NCBI GenBank assembly: GCA_028564705.1
Contig: JAPXFQ010000381.1
Coordinates: 166,501 to 230,500, forward strand
DNA from: Apricaphanius iberus
Taxonomy: Eukaryota; Chordata; Actinopteri; Cyprinodontiformes; Aphaniidae
DNA: 64,000 nt
Direction of reading: 5' to 3'
Below are positions 1 to 12,300 of the stretch, piece by piece. The position numbers and the translations under genes were made by a program. Position 1 is the first letter of the stretch; every line of letters starts with the position of its first letter. The notes below the pieces were generated by a model. That model was given only the letters and a program-made list of their open reading frames with translations, was not told the DNA's origin and did not search any database.

Positions 1-770
1 GTTTTTATGTCTTCCAGACATGCCTGTAGTCTACCTAACTGATTGGATTCATCAGGATTTATGGATAGATATAGCTGTGTATCATCTGCGTAACTATGGA
101 ATTTTATCCCATGCTGCCTAATTATTTTACCAATAGGAAGCATATATATAGTAAAAAGAATCGGCCCAAGCACTGAACCCTGTGGTACTCCGCAAGTAAC
201 TATTGAGGTTGAGGAAGATCTATTGTTTACCTGAACAAACTGAAATCTGTTAGACAAATAAGATTTAAACCAACCTAGTGCTGTTCCTATTATACCGACA
301 CTTTGAAGCCTTTCTATGAGAATATTGTGATCAACAGTGTCAAAGGCAGCACTGAGATCTAACAGGACCAGAATGGTCACCAGTCCATTGTCTGAGGCTA
401 TGAGAATATCATTAGTAACCTTCACCAGAGCTGTTTCAGTGCTGTGATGAGCTCTAAAGCCTGACTGAAACTTCTCAAACAGCTCATTATTGTTTAAATG
501 CTCACATATCTGGTGTGCAACTATTTTCTCAAGAATTTTAGATAAGAAGGGAAGATTAGATATCGGTCTATAGTTAATTAAGTCGTTTTGATCAAGAGAG
601 GGTTTCTTAAGTAGAGGTTTAATTACAGCAATCTTAAACTCCTGTGGTACATATCCATTGACTAAGGATAGATTCATTATATTTAAAATTGGAGCAGCGA
701 TCAGAGGGAAAACTTCTTTTAAGAGTTTAGTTGGGATTGGGTCTAAAACGCAAGTTGAAGGTTTAGATGG
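1..770 (-). mobile_element. Rex1/L2-like LINE fragment, reverse transcriptase part
   Basis: Read on the minus strand, this stretch encodes broken reverse-transcriptase sequence. It includes the catalytic YADD box in the context HSYADDTQLYLSI, preceded by a GVPQGSVLGPI-type motif (here a proline-glycine loop before the palm), as expected for non-LTR retrotransposons. The copy is 5'- and 3'-truncated relative to a full LINE and continues beyond the window start. The same family recurs near 25.5 kb on the plus strand, where the YADD motif context is nearly identical. Family assignment (Rex1/L2 type) is by recognition of motif style, not by a database search. It lies outside any gene found here. 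Confidence 0.8.
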
Positions 771-1440
771 TTTAATCCGGGGTTATTTGGACGTGATGAT
801 GTGATACAGAGCAGGGGAAACTGTTTGGTGGTTTACCGACGGACACGCTGTTAGATTTATGTCTACCCACTGAGCCAGAGTCGTCCCCTAACCACTGGAA
901 TTGAACCAGAAACCAGAAGAGTAGGTGTGTTTCCAGCATCAGAACATCAGGGTAATCTGACCACCTCTGATTCTGATCGTCCTTGAAGCACCAACCTGTT
1001 CTAAAAGTACGCATTAGTCTGAGAAAATAGACGAATCAAACTCAGAGTTTATCAATATGTTTATTGTTGGCTGCTGATTCAGATAATAATCAATAATCAT
1101 CGCTCCAATTCCATTCAGTTTATTAATACATCAACTCTACACATTAAACATTGTTCATTATCTGATCAGCTCATATTCCTCTGATCAATCACCAGTTTAT
1201 TGATCACATTTTAATGTTCTCCATGTGTCTGATTGGTCCAGGCCCCCTGATGTAGTGTCCTCCGATTGGTTAGAGAGCGTTGAGGCCACTCCCTTCTTTC
1301 TCATTCATTCCTTTTAAAGCCACGCCCTCCTTCATGGCCACGCCCCAATCATCAGATGTCCCGCCCTCTTTCAGGTGGGAGACGGAACTTCTTCTGGACC
1401 TGGACACAAAAAGTAGCAGCAATGATAACTGATCCGTGGA
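771..1440. other. Intergenic stretch, no gene seen
   Basis: AT-rich unique-looking sequence between the LINE fragment and the 81-bp array. A short minus-strand open frame lies here, but it has no recognisable domain and no splice context. I see nothing that supports a gene. Confidence 0.5.
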
Positions 1441-1443
1441 CAA

Positions 1444-4047
1444 CTGTCCATCAGAACCGCTCAGGGACGTCTGAGCGGAACCACAGTGACTGGTGTCCCT
1501 CTATCAGGGTCCAACAGAGGGACAATGTCCATCAGAACCGCTCAGGAACGTCTGAGCGGAACCACAGTGACTGGTGTCCTCATCAGGGTCAAACAGAGGG
1601 ACAATGTCCATCAGAACCGCTCAGGAACGTCTGAGCGGAACCACAGCGACTGGTGTCCATCTATCAGGGTCCAACAGAGGGACAATGTCCATCAGATCCG
1701 CTCAGGGACGTCTGAGCGGAACCACAGCGACTGGTGTCCCTCTATCAGGGTCAAACAGAGGGACAATGTCCATCAGAACCGCTCAGGGACGTCTGAGCGG
1801 AACCACAGTGACTGGTGTCCCTCTATCAGGGTCAAACAGAGGGACAATGTCCATCAGAACCGCTCAGGAACGTCTGAGCGGAACCACAGCGACTGGTGTC
1901 CATCTATCAGGGTCCAACAGAGGGACAATGTCCATCAGAACCGCTCAGGGACGTCTGAGCGGAACCACAGTGACTGGTGTCCCTCTATCAGGGTCCAACA
2001 GAGGGACAATGTCCATCAGAACCGCTCAGGGACGTCTGAGCGGAACCACAGTGACTGGTGTCCCTCTATCATGGTCCAACAGAGGGACAATGTCCATCAG
2101 AACCGCTCAGGGACGTCTGAGCGGAACCACAGCGACTGGTGTCCAGCTATCAGGGTCGAACAGAGGGACAATGTCCATCAGAACCGCTCAGGAACGTCTG
2201 AGCATAACCACAGTGACTGGTGTCCATCTATCCGGGTCCAACAGAGGGACAATGTCCATCAGAACCGCTCAGGGACGTCTGAGCATAACCACAGCGACTG
2301 GTGTCCATCTATCAGGGTCCAACAGAGGGACAATGTCCATCAGAACCGCTCAGGAACGTCTGAGCGGAACCACAGTGACTGGTGTCCCTCTATCAGGGTC
2401 CAACAGAGGGACAATGTCCATCAGAACCGCTCAGGGACGTCTGAGCGGAACCACAGTGACTGGTGTCCCTCTATCAGGGTCCAACAGAGGGACAATGTCC
2501 ATCAGAACCGCTCAGGAACGTCTGAGCGGAACCACAGTGACTGGTGTCCCTCTATCAGGGTCCAACAGAGGGACAATGTCCATCAGAACCGCTCAGGAAC
2601 GTCTGAGCGGAACCACAGTGACTGGTGTCCCTCTATCAGGGTCCAACAGAGGGACAATGTCCAACAGAACCGCTCAGGAACGTCTGAGCGGAACCACAGT
2701 GACTGGTGTCCCTCTATCAGGGTCCAACAGAGGGACAATGTCCATCAGAACCGCTCAGGGACGTCTGAGCGGAACCACAGTGACTGGTGTCCCTCTATCA
2801 GGGTCCAACAGAGGGACAATGTCCATCAGAACCGCTCAGGGACGTCTGAGCATAACCACAGCGACTGGTGTCCATCTATCAGGGTCCAACAGAGGGACAA
2901 TGTCCAACAGAACCGCTCAGGAACGTCTGAGCGGAACCACAGCGACTGGTGTCCATCTATCAGGGTCCAACAGAGGGACAATGTCCAACAGAACCGCTCA
3001 GGAACGTCTGAGCGGAACCACAGCGACTGGTGTCCATCTATCAGGGTCCAACAGAGGGACAATGTCCAACAGAACCGCTCAGGAACGTCTGAGCGGAACC
3101 ACAGCGACTGGTGTCCATCTATCAGGGTCCAACAGAGGGACAATGTCCATCAGAACCGCTCAGGGACGTCTGAGCGGAACCACAGTGACTGGTGTCCCTC
3201 TATCAGGGTCCAAAAAAGTGCAAATGTCCAACAGAACCGCTCATGAACGTATAGAGAACCACTGTGACTGTGTCCCTCTATCAGGGTCCAACAGAGGGAC
3301 AATGTCCATCAGAACCGCTCAGGAACGTCTGAGCGGAACCACAGTGACTGGTGTCCCTCTATCAGGGTCCAACAGAGGGACAATGTCCAACAGAACCGCT
3401 CAGGAACGTCTGAGCGGAACCACAGTGACTGGTGTCCCTCTATCAGGGTCCAACAGAGGGACAACTGTCCATCAGAACCGCTCAGGGACGTCTGAGCGGA
3501 ACCACAGCGACTGGTGTCCAGCTATCAGGGTCCAACAGAGGGACAATGTCCATCAGAACCGCTCAGGAACGTCTGAGCATAACCACAGTAACTGGTGTCC
3601 ATCTATCCGGGTCCAACAGAGGGACAATGTCCATCAGAACCGCTCAGGGACGTCTGAGCATAACCACAGCGACTGGTGTCCATCTATCAGGGTCCAACAG
3701 AGGGACAATGTCCAACAGAACCGCTCAGGAACGTCTGAGCGGAACCACAGTGACTGGTGTCCCTCTATCAGGGTCCAACAGAGGGACAATGTCCAACAGA
3801 ACCGCTCAGGAACGTCTGAGCGGAACCACAGTGACTGGTGTCCCTCTATCAGGGTCCAACAGAGGGACAACTGTCCATCAGAACCGCTCAGGGACGTCTG
3901 AGCGGAACCACAGTGACTGGTGTCCCTCTATCAGGGTCCAACAGAGGGACAACTGTCCATCAGAACCGCTCAGGGACGTCTGAGCATAACCACAGCGACT
4001 GGTGTCCCTCTATCAGGGTCCAACAGAGGGACAATGTCCATCAGAAT
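1444..4047. repeat. 81-bp minisatellite with a hairpin in each unit, about 32 copies
   Basis: About 32 head-to-tail copies of an 81-bp unit. Because 81 is divisible by three, the array stays open for hundreds of codons in more than one frame and on both strands. Those peptides have no start context, no splice sites and no domain, so they are not genes. Each unit carries an inverted repeat, CCGCTCAG and CTGAGCGG, separated by six bases (GGACGT or GAACGT). Copies differ by a few substitutions, for example GAGCGG changed to GAGCAT, which breaks the stem. A few copies have 1-2 base indels that shift frame. One divergent copy lies near 3210-3260. The array sits downstream of the SLC22 gene's 3' end. 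Confidence 0.95.
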
Positions 4048-5339
4048 AAACCTGAACACGTTACGTGTCGTGAAGCTCGGTTAAGCTTTTATGTTGTCAT
4101 GACTAGCGGCGGGTAGTAACTAGTTACAAATACTCAGTCAGTCAGTCATACTTTTTATTTTTACTTAAGTAAAAGTAATCATTAAAGTAATTATCAAGTA
4201 ATGAGTATGACTATTCATACTTTAGAAATGATTTCTGGATCATCTTCCTACTATGAATAATTTCACTGAATCAAAGCGAGAATATTTTAACCAAAAAGGT
4301 CCAACGATAACGGATGTGTTGAAAAAAAAAATCGTAAAATCGATTATGAATTTATAGCATTGATCCATATCAATATCGAACTGGATCAGATTGAATCATA
4401 TCGAATTGTGATACTCGATTCTAACTCTTAATCAGAATTGAATTGATTCATGAAATTTGAATCGATATTTAGCCCTAATAATGACACAAGCAAACAGTTT
4501 CTGTTAGTCGTGTTTCTACAAAAGCAAATATCAGGACTGCAGTGATTCGGTCGTAGATAATCACACCTGTTGCTTTTATACAACAGTTCTACAAGCACAA
4601 TTTATTATTTAGATTATGATTTGATTGTTTATTTAATGATTTATTTAGCTCCAGCATCACAAATAGTTCCTATTGGAAGCGAGAAAAGGCTGTTGCCAGG
4701 CAACACAAACATTTTAAATACAAACATTAGAGCTCGGGTTTGGCGGAGTGATACTGTTTGTAAAAAGTCCCAGTGCTGTTGTACTCCGATATCAGCGCTA
4801 GGAAAGGAACTAACTATTGTATGAATAATATATAAGTAACTTTGTATTTATGTCTGTCTGATGAAATCATTTAAATAAAATCAGATCCTATAGAGCGGAT
4901 CTGATGTTCTGATCTGTTGATAGTTGAGCAGCATTTTTAAATATTATTATTTTACTCTGGAGTCATTTTTCGGATGGCTAATTTTAATTTTGGTTCAAAT
5001 AAACATATGTTGAAGTAATACTACTCTTACATGAGAACAGGACCCAACCACCTCTGGTTGCAACATAAAAACATAGCATAATATTTCCAAACGCTGCGTC
5101 ATAAAAGCGTCAGGCTTTTATCAACAGACATTTTTCTGTGGCTGAATTCATGATTCAAGAATGGAAAAAAAATCTTAAACATAAGATCATATTTAGTTTT
5201 TTACAACGATCTCTAGATCAAATAAATGACAGCAGGAGGAAGCAACATTCTAGGTAGATAAAGTAATATATTAATATTATATTTAACATTTAGGGTTAGG
5301 GATTTCAGCTGAAATAAATCAGCTTCAAAAAGTTATTGC
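4048..5339. other. Intergenic AT-rich sequence with a hAT-like repeat relic
   Basis: No gene was recognised. Around 4310-4480 the sequence is rich in ATCGAT/GAATC words and ends in a TTTAGCCCT-type terminus. This is the look of short hAT-derived repeats common in teleosts. That assignment is by appearance only. The remainder is AT-rich and featureless. Confidence 0.4.
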
Positions 5340-5340
5340 T

Positions 5341-5383
5341 TTATTTGAAAAACTGAAACATATTCATGAGCAGAACTGCAGCT
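5341..5383 (-). other. Tentative terminal exon of the SLC22 gene; stop codon overlaps AATAAA
   Basis: After the exon at 5493-5620, which ends in phase 2 with a GTGAGT donor, the next acceptor-like site (CTGCCTGCAG) gives a 14-residue tail ([14 protein letters not shown] counted from the split codon) and a stop at 5341-5343. An AATAAA on the minus strand (5340-5345) overlaps that stop, so the 3' UTR would be very short. Alternative: reading through the donor gives a TGA at once, so the protein could also end at EEHR. The choice is inference. Confidence 0.35.
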
Positions 5384-8300
5384 CTGCAGGCAGCCAGTAG
5401 AGGTCAGTACAGACTCATGAACACAGCGGGATCGCCTCTACCTGGGTTAGGGTTCTGGTGCTTCTGTGTCTCAGGTAGAGTCCAGCACTCACCTGTGTTC
5501 CTCCACGTCTTCGATGGTGTCTGGCAGCGGCCTGTTGAGCGTCTCTGGAAGGAAGAAGGCAAAGCCGCTGGCCAGCACTGCAGCGCCCCCATAGACCACA
5601 CTGGGCAGTGCAGGAAACACCTGGGAACATGAAGAACATCTCTGTGGATCAGCCGCTACGCTGATGATGTGACGGTGTAATCTGTGTTACGGTTTCTCTA
5701 ATTTTATTTATCAATAAATGATCAGTTACAAACTAATGTCCAACTTTTCTATTTTCCGCTGCTGGACTGAAGAAGCTGCATTAATATCTGGGTCATATTG
5801 GACTTTGTGTAGCTGCAGATTTATTGGAACTTTTGGCATAGTTCTCTATCGGTTCTGGCGCTAATCTTCACCACCGGGTCCAAACGGACCAGCCGCTGTT
5901 TAGCAACATGTTCTGGTTCTGAGAGTGCTGACCTCATCCAGGATCAGGACCGCTGGCGCCGCCATGCTGCCGATCCTCGCCATCGTGGAGACGAAGCCCA
6001 TTCCCGTCTGCCTGAAAGAAGAACAGCAGCACCATGAAAGGTTCTGATCAGCTGGTGCGTTTCTGGCGCGGTCAGAACCGGGCCGGCTGAACTCACCTGA
6101 TGACGGTGGGGTAGAGCTCTCCGGTGTACAGGTAGACGATAGTGAAGGAGGCCGAGGTAAAGGCTTTACCCAAACAGGCCAGGGTGGTTCTGATGCTCTG
6201 CATGTCTGCAGACCAGAACCACACACCATTAGAATCACCATCAGAACCAAGACCCGGCAGGATTAGATGACAAACAGGATCAGAACCCAGATTAGAGATC
6301 AGATCTGGATCAGAATTTAGTCTGGGTCAGAATCAGAACCACGCAGTAAGCCTAGATCAGATCTGGATTCAGGACAGTCGGTATCAGAATCAGAAACATG
6401 CTAGACAGCATCAGAACAGCGGTCAGAACCAAGACCAGAATCAGAAATAAAGTACCTGTAGGGACAAAGATGTTGGCGAAGATGATGACAGCCGACAGGA
6501 ACAGACACAACACCTGAGAAACCCGCCTCCCCAGGTAACTCAGCATGCCCAGAGCTACCAGCTTAGCAGGAATATCTACCGCTCCAAAGATGATCTGCAT
6601 CAGGTAAATACTTACCTGGAACAACCCACAGCCAATCAGAACACCAGCACAGGTAGACAGGTGAGAAGGTAGACAGGTGGGCAGTAATCAGAGAACTCAC
6701 CCCGAACTTCTGCAGGTCCATCGCCAAACCATAGTAAGCAAAACTGGTGGAGAACCTGCAGACAGGGAGATAGGTGAACACCTGGACAGGTAGAGATGTA
6801 AGCTGAACCCCAGCAGGTGAAACAGGTGAGTTTCTGACCAGACGGCGACCAGACAGATGGAGATGCGTCTTATCCGTCTGGTCTTCAGCAGATCGAAGGC
6901 TGTAAACGACGAACGACTCGACTCAATCTCCTTGCTCATGTGAGACTGAAGTACCTGCAGTCACATGGTGTCAAAGTCAGGTCCTGATTGGTCAGGAGAG
7001 CACACCTGTACATGCAGCCAGAGGTTACCTCCAGGGTCAGCTTGTTGATGATCTCTGGTTTCCGATTGATTCGAGCGACTCTGTGGAGACTCTTTAACGC
7101 CTTTTCGGACTGACGGTTCATCACCAGCCAACGAGCCGACTCTGCGTACCACCTGACCAATCACAGGACAGCACAGAACGTCCTGACCAATCAGACAGAT
7201 GTATAGTGGAAAGCATTCACAAATATTTTTTATTAGCGTATCTAAAATGAAGGAAGGTAAAAGAGGCCAGCTGACAGACCATTAGCTGGTGTTTGCAAAG
7301 CAGCCAATCCAGGAGCGGCATTTATTTTTCTTGGTGCTGATTGGCTGTACCATTATGAGCGAAGATAACACAGACTATAAGATGTTAGCTTCTCTCCGGC
7401 TAATTTGGATTCCACTGTACATGAACTATCAAAACAGGCAGCTAGACATTTTACAGAGGATTTAAAATGTTCACAAATTCTAGCAATAGGACTTGGATTT
7501 GTGTCGTCTTTACCTGACACGGCCGCCATCTTGGATGCTACCAACATGGCGGCCAGACCTTTTCTCTCTCTGTCTTGAAGCTTGATTGCAGAGAAACTAG
7601 TCCATGCATTTGTTACTTCAAGGCTGGACTACTGTAATTCCTTATTATCAGGAAGTCCACAAAATGCAATCAAAAGCCCTCAGTTGATCCAAAATGCTGC
7701 AGCAAGAGTTCTGATGAATATTAAAAAGAGAGATCACATTTCTCCTGTTTTAGCTTCTCTCCATTGGCTCCCTGTTAAATCCAGAATAGAGTTTAAGATC
7801 CTCCTCCTTACGTATAAAGCCCTTAATAATCAGCTCCATCGTACATCAGAGATCTGATTGTTCCATATGTTCCTAACAGAGAACTTTGTTCTCAGAATGC
7901 AGGTCTACTGGTAGTTCCTAGGATTTCTAAAAGTAGAATAGGAGGCAGATCTTTTAGTTATCAGGCTCCTCTCCTGTGGAACCAGCTCCCAGTTTTAGTC
8001 CATGAGGCAGATACTCTGTCTGTTTTTAAGACTAGGCTTAAAACCTTCCTTTTTGATAAAGCTTATAGTTAGAATGGCTTAGGTTATCCTGAGTTATTTT
8101 TGTAGTTATGCTGCTATAGGTTTAGACTGTTGGAGGACAGACTGACCACTTTTCTTCTCTCTGCTACTTTTCTCTCCTACTACTCTCAGGATATATATTT
8201 TCTGCTGTTATTGTGATTGTTAAACCAGTTTTATCTCAGTATTTTTCTCCCCATAGAAGCTCCACATGGTCTGGTATCCTGCTCAGCTACAGCGCCCCCT

Positions 8301-9359
8301 GCTGGATGGAGAGCGTTGGTCCAGATGATTCTCAAAGTCACCGAGGATCCTCCATGCTGTCTTTTCTCTGTCTTCTCAGACCTCCAGACGGTCGTGGCAG
8401 ATGACCGCTTGTACTGATCCAGGTTCTGGTTCTGGTTCTGCTGGAGGTTTCTTCCTGTTAAAGGGGAGTTTTTCCTCTCCACTGTCGCTACATGCTTGCT
8501 CAGTATGAGGGATTGCTGAGGAATTGCTGTGGTTGGAGTCTGCATGATCCGGGTACAACCTCACATCAATGACTCAGCACAATCTGCTGGGATTCCTTAC
8601 ATAGAAAACTTTTAACTGATTTTAATGTTTGGATTATTGGATTGAAACGACTTTTGTTGTAAAGTTCCTTGAGATTACATTTGTTGTGAATTGTTGCTAA
8701 GTTAATTGATTTAATGTATTATTTATTGGATCTTCATTTATTAGTCCTCAGCTATGATAAATAGTTTATTTTTTTTATTTTTTTTTATGATAAATAGTTG
8801 CTGTGTTGTTGGGGCCCAACTCGTAATTGCCAGGGGAAAAGCAGGAAAACAGGCCTAACTTTTCACCGTTTTCCTCCTTGGAGGCATTAACACAGACTAT
8901 CTGAATAACAAAATGTCGTTGGCTCTCTTGGATGTCACTTGTAAGGTGACTAAACCTTCCAGAGTATCCCGATGTCAAGGAGAGTGAGCTTTTTTATACA
9001 TCGTTTCATTGCTTCAGCCGTACATACCAACACATACGGAACAGCAGGCTAATACAGGCGCAATGAAACATAACTTCTTCTGTGAAATGAAATCTCTACC
9101 TGTCATCCAGGTTGGGCGGCCATAGAGTCTGCAGGATATGAGAGACAGGTCGGCCACGCCTCTCAGTAATGTAGAATTATGCAGGATATTAGGGCTGGGC
9201 GACATGAGCTAAAATCATTATCACTGCACGTTGAGCATTACACCTCAATAACACTAAGTGGACGATAACAATGACAACATCATCTACTTGTTTCTTAAAG
9301 GAGCGGGAGCACTTTTTACTGGCAGCATTTACAGAGATTCTGTATCGGTTAAGAAACGC

Positions 9360-9393
<34 letters not shown>

Positions 9394-12300
9394 CAGTAGC
9401 GTTTAACATCTGAACACTTTTGGATCTCATTCTTAAAATCACATGAGCGAGTTTTGTTAGTTCAACAGAAGATAGAGGGCAGCAGAGCTTCCTTTGGTCC
9501 AGATTACTGTGTTCTCCCAATAATCCGTTTAGAACAGCACCGGACACACCAACACTAGTAGCTACAGGTCTGTTCTGTGATGTAAGCGCTCACAACACAA
9601 ACATCCGTTATGCAGGAATGCAGCAACTCATCATCAGAGGTCCAATCTTTATTGGGTGTTTCATGCAGATCCAAAAGGATTCCCTGGCTTCCCTTTTTAG
9701 CGTATCCTTGTATGTTATATATATATATTTTAACATGTTGTATTTGACCAGCTCTGCTTCTTCTGTGATGTACTATTTATAAGCAACCAACATGGCTACC
9801 ACGTCCCAGAATGCAAAGCGTAATCCTCAGCCCTACAGACAGGTGACCATGGTCCCTAAACCCCCAAACACCGACTGGAAGAGGCTTCACTGACCAGCTG
9901 TAGGCAAAGAAGAGGAACTGTGGAGCGCAGACGACCAGCTGAAGCTTCCTCCAGTCTCTCAGCCAATAGGCAAGGCCGGCCAAGATCATCTGACCAAAGG
10001 TGAAGAAGAAGGAAGTGAGCGTCCCCACTACTGTCCTTGTTTTGGTTGGGATCCACTCCACCTCTGAGGACACACAGTCAACATGAGGGATTCAGCAGAT
10101 GCTTCACATCTGTTCTACTCTATTCAACGAAACTGAGAATATTCAGATTTTCTGCATAACGTTTAAAAAAGAATCTGGTTCAGAAAAGGACTGGAGATGA
10201 AGAAGGGACAAAGTTTTTAGATTAAAATGTTCCAACTTTTAATGACAACTAAACTTATTTAAATCCTTCTGGAAATGAGTTACTGCAGCGTGGACGCCAC
10301 CTAGTGGGGAAACCTGTCCCTACAACCTCATTCTACAGGACAAAGAAATTACAGGACAAACAGATGTACTACTACACCTCTAGGATCTACAGGTAGACAG
10401 GTAAACAGTCAGACAGGTAAACAGTCACACAGGTACTGAGTTGTGGGTAAATTACTGAGTGAGACTCCGTTGAGGATGATTCCAGAAACAGCCATCCCAC
10501 TCAGAAACCTGAGGATGCAGTAGGCGGTGTATGATGGAGAGAGGGCGGAGCTACAGCCAAGCACAGCCAACTGCAGATATGTCCATATAAGGACAGACTT
10601 CCTCCCAAACCTAAGAGACAGAGTCAGAGTTTGGAGACACCTGTAACCAATAGAGGTAGGAATCTGTCCAGGTGAGTCTCACCTGTCTGACAGGCCACCA
10701 TAGATGATGGCTCCTGCTAAAACTCCGCCCATATAGATGGTCTGGATCATCTGTTTGAGAGGACGTAGGGCGCACACCAGTTCCCACTGGGAGAGATGGG
10801 TGGAGACAGAGACGGGTGGAGACAGATAAAGTTCTTCTGTTGGTGTTTTTTACAGTCAGATCAGAAGCAATGAGGAGCTGTGGGAAATGATGGTTCAGAT
10901 ACTTCATCAGATCTTCTGAGCTGCATGAGAAGCTGTGCTGAACCATGAAACGGTTCATCAGCATCATCATCCAGTATTATTATTGTTCACTGGAACTACA
11001 GAACATTATTATTAAGTATTATTATTGTTCACTGGAACTACAAAACATTATTATGAAGTATTATAATTGTTCACTGGAACTACTAAACATTATTATTAAG
11101 TATTATTATTGTTCACTGGAACTACTAAACATTATTTAGTATTATTGTTGTTCACTGGAACTACAAAACATTATTATTAAGTATTATTATTGTTCACTGG
11201 AACTACAAAACATTATTATTAAGTATTATTATTGTTCACTGGAACTAGAAAACATTCTTATTTATTATTATTATTATTATTGTTCACTGGAACTACTAAA
11301 CATTATTTAGTATTATTATTATTCACTGGAACTACAGAACATTATTATTAAGTATTATAATTGTTCACTGGAACTACAGAACATTATTATTAAGTATTAT
11401 TATTGTTCACTGGAACTACAGAACATTATTATTAACTATTATTATTGTTCACTGGAACTACAGAACATTCTTATTAACTATTATTATTGTTCACTGGAAC
11501 TACAGAAAATTATTATTAAGTATTATTATTGTTCACTGGAACTACAAAACATTATTATTAAGTATTATAATTGTTCACTGGAACTACAGAACATTCTTAT
11601 TAACTATTATTATTGTTCACTGGAACTACAGAAAATTATTATTAAGTATTATTATTATTCACTGGAACTACAAAACATTATTATTAAGTATTATAATTGT
11701 TCACTGGAACTACAGAACATTCTTATTAACTATATATTTTCACGAACTACAAACATTATTATTAAGTATTATTATTGTTCACTGGAATACAAAACATTAT
11801 TATTAAGTATTATAATTGTTCACTGGAACTACAAAACATTATTATTAACTATTATTATTGTTCACTGGAACTACAAAACATTATTATTAACTATTATTAT
11901 TGTTCACTGGAACTACAAAACATTATTATTAAGTATTATTATTGTTCACTGGAACTACAAAACATTATTATTAAGTATTATTATTGTTCACTGGAACTAG
12001 AAAACATTCTTATTTATTATTATTATTATTGTTCACTGGAACTACTAAACATTATTATTAAGTATTATTATTATTCACTGGAACTACTAAACATTATTTA
12101 GTATTATTATTGTTCACTGGAACTACAAAACATTATTATTAAGTATTATTATTGTTCACTGGAACTACAAAACATTATTATTAAGTATTATTATTGTTCA
12201 CTGGAACTAGAAAACATTCTTATTTATTATTATTATTATTATTGTTCACTGGAACTACTAAACATTATTTAGTATTATTATTATTCACTGGAACTACAGA

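Noticed and set aside
1486..3901. Open frames of 586 and 775 codons in the 81-bp array
   Set aside because: They exist because 81 is a multiple of three. Several frames and both strands are open, and there is no domain, promoter or splice support.
1444..4047. CRISPR array appearance (regular repeats)
   Set aside because: Units are contiguous without unique spacers, and the genome is that of a vertebrate.
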